A stretch of DNA of 20,983 bases, taken from assembly GCA_000697665.1 (NCBI GenBank), contig KL197740.1:158705-179687 (forward strand), in the 5' to 3' direction. The DNA comes from Jaapia argillacea MUCL 33604 (taxonomy: Eukaryota > Basidiomycota > Agaricomycetes > Jaapiales > Jaapiaceae). Numbering within the stretch: the first letter of the stretch is position 1; each line of letters opens with the position of its first letter. The notes beneath the pieces are model-generated. The model did not search any database. It was not told the DNA's origin and worked only from the letters and a program-made list of their open reading frames with translations. The translations under genes and the position numbers were made by a program. This document shows, one piece after another, positions 16,001 to 20,983 of this stretch.

Positions 16001-17935
16001 TCCCCCTTATGGGACAACTCATTGCCACTAGTAACAGATGTGGCAACAGCAGAGTTGCGGGAACGAGAACTGGACAAGCAACCAGCCCAACGTGTATCAT
16101 TTATGGCCAGAAGCCTACTGGACGTCCTGGAATGCAGTTCAACAGCAGTATGGACACGGAGTAAGGGAGACTTGGACCCATTGGAGTTGGATCAGAACTC
16201 GAGACTGGTGCAAGTCAAAAGTACAGCTCCTCCGCCCCCAGCAATAGTAGTCTCGCCAGAAGAGATCCCTCCAGCTATACCTCCTGTCGAGACGACCCCA
16301 GCATCCGAACAGCAGGACTCAGTGGTGAGAACACAGGACCCATACAAGATACAATCTGACTGGGAATCGAGCCACCCTCCCCCCCTGCTACACGTTACCA
16401 CTAGCCCAGATACCATATCTGAATTTATCCAAGGATATCAGGCTGATCCAGCATTTCGTAACAAATGGGTAGACCAGACTATGGACCCCACATCTTGGTA
16501 TCCAGGACAACAATACCACCGTGATGAGAAAGGCCTGCTTTTCTTCCGCGATGCCGATTTCATACCTCGTTTATGTGTCCCTTGGTCAATGTGGAATAGG
16601 CTACTCCAGCAAGCACATGAATCGGCCTATGAGACTGCCCACACGGGTCTGGAAAAACTCTGGCTGGTGCTTAGTGGGAAGTTTTTCTGGCCAAGCATGA
16701 AGAAGGATGTGGAAGAGTATTGTTGCACATGCGATGTGTGCCAAAAGATTAAACCACCAAACTTCTCCAAATACGGGTGCCTGATCCCTACAACCATACC
16801 CTCCTGTCCATATGAATCTGTATCTATAGACCTTATTACAGGTCTACCTTGGTCAGATGGGTTCAATGCGATATGGGTAGTAGTGGATAGGTTGACCAAG
16901 CATGCCCAATTTGTACCAACAACTACAGGACTCACAGCAGAAGGCTTTGCCTCGCTATTTGTGAAGCACATTGCATGCCGATATGGCCTGCCAGACTATA
17001 TCCTTACAGATAGAGATCCACAATGGACATCCGACTTCTGGTCAGCCGTGACACGAGGATTGAAGCTGTGCATGTCCTTATCGTCCTCCCATCACCTGCA
17101 ATATGATGGGCAAACCGAGATCGCAAATAAAGCTCTTGAGATCATGCTACGGGCCTACGTGGCGGAGAACAAAACATCATGGGCTCAATGGTTGCACCTC
17201 CTGGAACATGCTCACAACTCAGCACCATCAGCTACGACAGGCGAAATTCCATATTTTCTCTTGTACGGATTTCTGCCCAAAGGACCGCTTGACTTTCTAC
17301 ACCCCAGCCAACAAACCTCAAAATCACGTTCGCACCCCAAGGAACAATTCTCCGATAATAAGGTCACCAATTCCTGGCTCCACGAAGTCTTCATGCACCA
17401 AGAAAGTGCTCGTCGAGCCATGGCAAGGGCGCAGGACAAACAAGCTGCAGCCTATAACAAAGGCAGACAAGAACTGGAATTTCATCCAGGGGACTTAGTG
17501 ATGATTAATCCACACTCCCTGGAATGGATCGAATCGAAAGGGGAGCACCAGAAGCTGATCCAACGCTCTATCGGTCCCTTCCCGATTCAAGAACGCATTA
17601 ACTCAAAAGTGTATCGGCTGGACTTGAGCGATAAATACCCTGGATCCAATGTATTCAACATTGAACACCTCCGATGGTACCGTCCCTCCCTGGAAACATT
17701 TGGGGACTGGGATATACTCCCAGAGACTCGCACCCATAAGCCAGCATCGGAAGAATACCAAGTAGAGAAAATCGTAGGTCATAAATTCGACAGAAAGTCT
17801 GGCCAGATTCGATACCTTGTACGATGGGAGGGGTATTCTCCTCTGTATGATTCCTGGTTATCCTCTTGCGACCTCTGCAACGCCCCTAGGTGGATATACG
17901 AGTATAGAGCATTGGTTGGCCTAGAGGGGCCATAA
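16001..17935 (+). CDS. Gypsy-B integrase with chromodomain
   Basis: A Pro-rich linker (STAPPPPAIVVSPEEIPP) separates RNase H from integrase. The zinc-binding domain has HESAYETAH and CCTCDVCQ (His near 16616 and 16640, CxxC near 16730). The core triad is complete: Asp in SVSIDLITGLP (16829), Asp in YILTDRDPQW (17009) and Glu in YDGQTEIANKALE (17117). The GPY/F module reads QRSIGPFPIQERI, followed by NVFNIEHLRWYRPS. A chromodomain occupies about residues 838-893 of the 897-codon frame (EYQVEKIVGHKF to YLVRWEGYSPLYDSWL). The frame ends in TAA at 17933-17935. No internal stop occurs, in contrast to the gag to RT part. Confidence 0.92.
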   Translation, partial: SPLWDNSLPLVTDVATAELRERELDKQPAQRVSFMARSLLDVLECSSTAVWTRSKGDLDPLELDQNSRLVQVKSTAPPPPAIVVSPEEIPPAIPPVETTPASEQQDSVVRTQDPYKIQSDWESSHPPPLLHVTTSPDTISEFIQGYQADPAFRNKWVDQTMDPTSWYPGQQYHRDEKGLLFFRDADFIPRLCVPWSMWNRLLQQAHESAYETAHTGLEKLWLVLSGKFFWPSMKKDVEEYCCTCDVCQKIKPPNFSKYGCLIPTTIPSCPYESVSIDLITGLPWSDGFNAIWVVVDRLTKHAQFVPTTTGLTAEGFASLFVKHIACRYGLPDYILTDRDPQWTSDFWSAVTRGLKLCMSLSSSHHLQYDGQTEIANKALEIMLRAYVAENKTSWAQWLHLLEHAHNSAPSATTGEIPYFLLYGFLPKGPLDFLHPSQQTSKSRSHPKEQFSDNKVTNSWLHEVFMHQESARRAMARAQDKQAAAYNKGRQELEFHPGDLVMINPHSLEWIESKGEHQKLIQRSIGPFPIQERINSKVYRLDLSDKYPGSNVFNIEHLRWYRPSLETFGDWDILPETRTHKPASEEYQVEKIVGHKFDRKSGQIRYLVRWEGYSPLYDSWLSSCDLCNAPRWIYEYRALVGLEGP

Positions 17936-18262
17936 CATGGGAACCTCTCCCTGTACCATTTATATATTTTATATTTTATTGTTTTCCTCCTATTCTTCCT
18001 CTTCTTTATGCATGCACATATACGTATATACTCTTATTTACGCCCTCCCAGTTCACGATTAATTCTTACCTTACATACCCATATTCGCGCTCGACTCCAC
18101 ACACCCATGGGAAGCAGTGTTACACTAGTCACAGGAGTCACACCAGCCAACGACGCGTCGCCTCTCTCCTCCTACCCTCCATTCATAACTGTCCCTCCCC
18201 TCCTCTGCCATACTTTTGTACAAGTGTGGGTCCAGAGCTATTAACGTAGTCTCTCCATACGC
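17936..18262. other. Pyrimidine-rich, non-coding stretch after Gypsy-B pol
   Basis: The sequence is T- and C-rich with few long frames, as expected for the 3' untranslated part of a retrotransposon. I see no clear polypurine tract, LTR start or tRNA. TGTTACAC at about 18118 resembles the first bases of the Gypsy-B LTR, but the similarity stops there. Confidence 0.45.
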
Positions 18263-19574
18263 ATGCAAGTGCTTGGTGACCCATTAAACTGGGAACCAGC
18301 AAAGTACAAACAATGCAGATATGTCGCTTGGCAACCCACACAAAACTGACCTCATCACAGCTATAAGAGCCTCTTTCAATCAGCCTCACTTCACAACGGA
18401 TGATTATAGTCCCGAGGGTGTTCAATGGGTGACGATAGCAGGTCATGGGTTGGGCCCGCGCTTTCCTCATGTTCGAGGGTTGCCAACGTCGGTGACACGA
18501 AACGCTCTGGGACAGTGGGAGCCTTCAGATTGGACGATATACCCTGACCGGTATGACGAACGTAAGCCCTGGCTATCCTATATCCCTCAGAAAAACAGAT
18601 CCCTCGGCCCTGACTGGCTCTGGTGCTATTACGAGCCAGCTGACAACATCCTGCGCCCCTCCGAGCAGGATGCGACCCTATTCGAATTCAAGCCAGGAGG
18701 AAAGATCACTTGCCACAACAACGTGATGAGGGTCGAGACCCTCCTATACAAGATCCTCCCTCACGCTGGAAAACTAGACCATAACTTCTCACTCCCTGAC
18801 TTAGCCTTCCTCAACTGTCTGTATGTTTCCACGGAGGAAGCCATGGCCCGTTTGTGGGACTGTCGTCACTGTGGGGAGATCGATTCGCCTATCAACAGAA
18901 CACATCAATTACACAAGATCAACGAACACCTCGTGATATCAGGCTTACCAGTCCCCTGCAAGACTCAGTCCGAGGTCTGAGAACATTCACATCGGGATTT
19001 CCGAAGATACTCAAGCCATAGATACAACGGAGATCCGAATAGATAAGATGAAAAAGGAAGTTTGGAAATGGATCATGAATCAAGGAACGCACACTACAAC
19101 CACGATCTACAGGAACAAGCTAACGACACATCACAAAGCATGCCTCAGATCCAGAGATATTGTGATGCCAAGGACACTTAGACGTCTTAGATCACAGATT
19201 GGATGGTTCTTCAGCAATACGTCATGATCGTCTCTGCACCTGGAACACATCAGATACTTGTGCTTTGGAACCCCTATCGCCCACTAACTGATGATCTCCG
19301 GAATACCTAACGATCCTCATGCACGACTCAACACTTGAAGACTTCGATACCAGGCTAAAACACCTCAAATTCCCTATTCGTTGGAATGATCCAGAACTCT
19401 TAGGACTTTGCATGCTCGACCTCATCCATCCGCAGCCTTGATTACATACCAACAAGACGTGCTCATCCAGACCACTCCATTGTCACAGAATTGCTCACGG
19501 ACTATGAATCGAAAGGCATGTTTGAGCTACTCGACGGGATTCACCTAGGAATCTCTCACTTCCGGTGCCACTGA
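18263..19574 (+). pseudogene. Broken gene of unknown function downstream of Gypsy-B pol
   Basis: Coding-like sequence runs through several frames in order. ATG 18263 starts a 28-codon piece (MQVLGDPLNWEPAKYKQCRY...). Next is the longest piece, 18321-18980, 219 codons, Trp- and Tyr-rich (QWVTIAGHGLGPRFPHVRG, YEPADNILRPSEQDATLFEF, ARLWDCRHCGEIDSP). Pieces then follow in other frames at about 18982-19224, 19190-19307, 19295-19441 and 19450-19574, the last ending DYESKGMFELLDGIHLGISH. Each begins about where the previous fails, so frameshifts in one ancestral protein of about 430 residues are likelier than introns, though GT-AG introns cannot be excluded. CRHCG could be half of a metal site. No transmembrane segment or known domain is recognised. 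It could be an extra open frame of Gypsy-B, or a gene of another element. Confidence 0.5.
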
Positions 19575-20428
19575 ACAAAACCACCCTGCCCGCACTAGTG
19601 CCAATCTCCATTCTTTCACTTGACTGTGTCTGTTCGTGTCCAATATCTTCACTCGTGTCAGCTCTTACGCTCGCTATCAATTATTCACGAGCTCGGAGAC
19701 CTTTCATGGATCACAATCTTACGTGGATTCACTCACACTCACTCTTCCTGACTCCGTCTCCATCCAAATTGTTCTTACTCGTTCACGGACTCAAAGGCGC
19801 TCGGATAGCTAGGGATAGGGAGTAGAATGTAGGACTTAGACAAATTTCGGCATGATGCACTATCTAGTATATAATCCTGTACTATTTGCTTTGGAATACA
19901 AGTTCTTTCTGCCCTATTCGCCCTCCCAAGTGATATTCTGTGGTTCTTTTGAGGATGTTTATGACTCCGACACTCACAACTTTCCGACGTTCTCAACGAC
20001 TAGCTATTCCTCTTTCTTAATGACGTTAGTGACTCTCGGGATTTCCGAATCACTCTTTACAATGTTTCACATGCTTTCTCAACTTACGATTAGTGATCTT
20101 CTTTCGTCTCTCGATTTACTTAAAGAGCTGTTCTTAGTCTGCTTTGCATCGTCGTGCTTTCTTAAGTGTGCTAGTGACCATGTTTCTAGTTTCGATTTAC
20201 GACTTTCTTTCGCTTTTCAGTTTAGAGTACCGATCTCGCAGTAGATTAGATTTCGGACCTGAACACTGATTATCTCCGAACTTGCAGAACCTTCCCACTC
20301 TGCGATCTTGCGTTGAGCGGTTATCTTATCTCGGATTCATCCGAACCCTACGATCTCTACTTTGGGTCTGTTTCATTTGTCAACGCCTTCTAAAACAACT
20401 GAACTCCCATTCTTTGATTTCTATCTGA
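19575..20428. other. T/C-rich region, no gene assigned
   Basis: A long pyrimidine-rich stretch follows the broken gene. It includes a purine run AGGGATAGGGAG at 19811-19822, followed a few bases later by TGTAGGACTT; that looks like a polypurine tract and LTR start, but it does not match the 5' LTR of Gypsy-B. The 130-codon frame at 19852-20244 is hydrophobic mainly because the DNA is T-rich, and it has no recognisable motif. Confidence 0.4.
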
Positions 20429-20848
20429 AGACAAACCACCTATATCTCTCGGACCTCACGCACCCTGAGAACCCCACATCGCGAGGCGCTAGTAAAGCTG
20501 GGCTTTGTCTGCTTCCACTTGTGCTCCTTGCCGCAGTGGCAAACTCTTAATTGGCTCATGCAGGATTTTGTTGAGATCGTCTCAAGCTTGGGCCTAGTGG
20601 ACGAAGCTCCTGTTCAAGGAGTGGTCATCGACATCCTCAGGGTCGACATGCCATTCATCACAGTCCTCGAATTGCTCAAACACTCCGTTCCGGTCATGTA
20701 TGTCTGGGGCGACGAGGAATGAGCAGTCATCAGGAAAAAGGGTTTGGAACTCAGAGTGCCTAGACGCATGTATCTAGACGTAATAGAACTTAAAGTTGTT
20801 ATACCAAGGGTCCCCCTTAAAAAACACTATAATAGTGCCGTTATCTGA
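20429..20848 (+). pseudogene. Coding-like fragment of unknown family
   Basis: After a TGA at 20426 the frame is open to a TGA at 20720, then open again in the same frame to a TGA at 20846. The sequence looks protein-like: PQWQTLNWLMQDFVEIVSSL, then VIDILRVDMPFITVLELL, then SVPVMYVWGDEE-stop-AVIRKKGLELRV. I do not recognise it. The short phrase V-P-V-x-Y-x-W recalls agaricomycete hypothetical proteins often near transposons, but that is only an impression. The in-frame TGA resembles the pattern in both Gypsy elements. No start codon is clear. Confidence 0.4.
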
Positions 20849-20980
20849 GAAGAAAATCTTATAGCTGCCCTGGAATCTTAGAAGACTTCTATAGTAAAGA
20901 TATTTCTGGCGGTTGTTCTATAGCAGTAGGTGCCGATTTCTTCTCTTATAGCCAGCATAGACAGGTATAGACGCTTCAAA
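20825..20980. repeat. CACTA-like palindrome with repeated TATAG motifs
   Basis: CACTAT-A-ATAGTG (20825-20837) is a perfect 13-bp palindrome preceded by a run of A. It is followed by CTTATAG or CTATAG motifs near 20868, 20889, 20919, 20946 and 20961 (GTATAG), and by a second palindrome TAGAAG-A-CTTCTA at 20879-20891. Terminal CACTA plus short subterminal repeats is how EnSpm/CACTA DNA transposon ends look. The other end is not in the window, so this is tentative. Confidence 0.3.
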
Positions 20981-20983
20981 AAA

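Larger units (their letters stand above)
9467..17935 (+). mobile_element. Gypsy-B, a Ty3/Gypsy chromovirus nested in Gypsy-A (right end not seen)
   Basis: This covers the LTR, leader, and a single gag-protease-RT-RNase H-integrase-chromodomain frame of 2,651 codons plus stop. The left border lies inside the gag pseudogene of Gypsy-A. Neither a second copy of the LTR nor the rest of Gypsy-A gag is found before 20983, so the element must extend further, be interrupted by later insertions, or have lost its 3' LTR by rearrangement. Gene order (integrase after RNase H) and the chromodomain place it in Ty3/Gypsy chromoviruses. Confidence 0.85.

Noticed and set aside
9980-17935. TGA read as tryptophan (a reassigned code)
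   Set aside because: At the calibrated RT sites the expected residue is Arg, and ordinary TGG codons are used for the conserved tryptophans.
18118-18140. TGTTACACTAG after a purine run as the start of the Gypsy-B 3' LTR
   Set aside because: Similarity to the 5' LTR (TGTAACGGGTACGG) ends after a few bases.
19811-19840. AGGGATAGGGAGTAGAATGTAGGA as polypurine tract plus 3' LTR start
   Set aside because: The following sequence does not match the 5' LTR; only a 9-bp GGACTTAGA is shared.
19852-20244. A 130-codon hydrophobic frame as a membrane protein gene
   Set aside because: The hydrophobicity follows from T-rich DNA, residue use is uneven and no motif or neighbouring signal supports it.

Overview
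This window looks like transposon-rich DNA from a filamentous fungus, most likely a basidiomycete of the Agaricomycetes. The evidence is two Ty3/Gypsy chromoviruses whose reverse transcriptase, integrase and chromodomain motifs match families common in those genomes, plus a Harbinger-type transposase scrap. I see no convincing host gene, rRNA, tRNA or CRISPR array.

Layout. Bases 1-2560 hold a large imperfect palindrome: arms of about 0.9 kb around a 0.6-kb spacer, with roughly 120-bp tandem units at the outer ends. Bases 2600-3180 hold short GC-richer repeats and an N-terminal fragment of a Harbinger-like transposase on the minus strand. Bases 3200-9466 are a decayed minus-strand Gypsy element (Gypsy-A): partial 3' LTR, polypurine tract, chromodomain, integrase, RNase H, RT, protease and gag. 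Its integrase is split by a 986-bp solo LTR of another family (4752-5737), with near-perfect 5-bp target duplications. At 9466/9467 its gag is cut by a plus-strand Gypsy element (Gypsy-B), which starts with a 510-bp LTR (9467-9976, TGTAAC...GTTACA).

Gypsy-B has gag, a collagen-like Gly/Pro repeat, a zinc knuckle, protease, RT, RNase H, integrase and chromodomain in one reading frame from 9980 to 17935. That frame has no frameshift, TAA or TAG before its terminal TAA, yet it contains 19 internal TGA codons. At the best conserved sites TGA sits where related elements carry arginine. The simplest reading is CGA-to-TGA decay at CpG sites. Gypsy-A shows the same signature more strongly (Arg to stop, Cys, Gln or His), together with frameshifts and lost catalytic Asp residues.

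Neither the 3' LTR of Gypsy-B nor the missing 5' part of Gypsy-A appears before the window ends. The right-hand 3 kb is therefore either inside an unusually large Gypsy-B (more than 11.5 kb) or carries later insertions. It holds a broken gene of unknown function (18263-19574), a pyrimidine-rich stretch, a second coding-like fragment (20429-20848) and, at the far right, a CACTA-like palindrome followed by repeated TATAG motifs.

The order of events read from nesting is: Harbinger remnant and Gypsy-A are oldest (their relative order is unresolved); the solo LTR and Gypsy-B entered Gypsy-A later; CpG decay then acted on both Gypsy elements.
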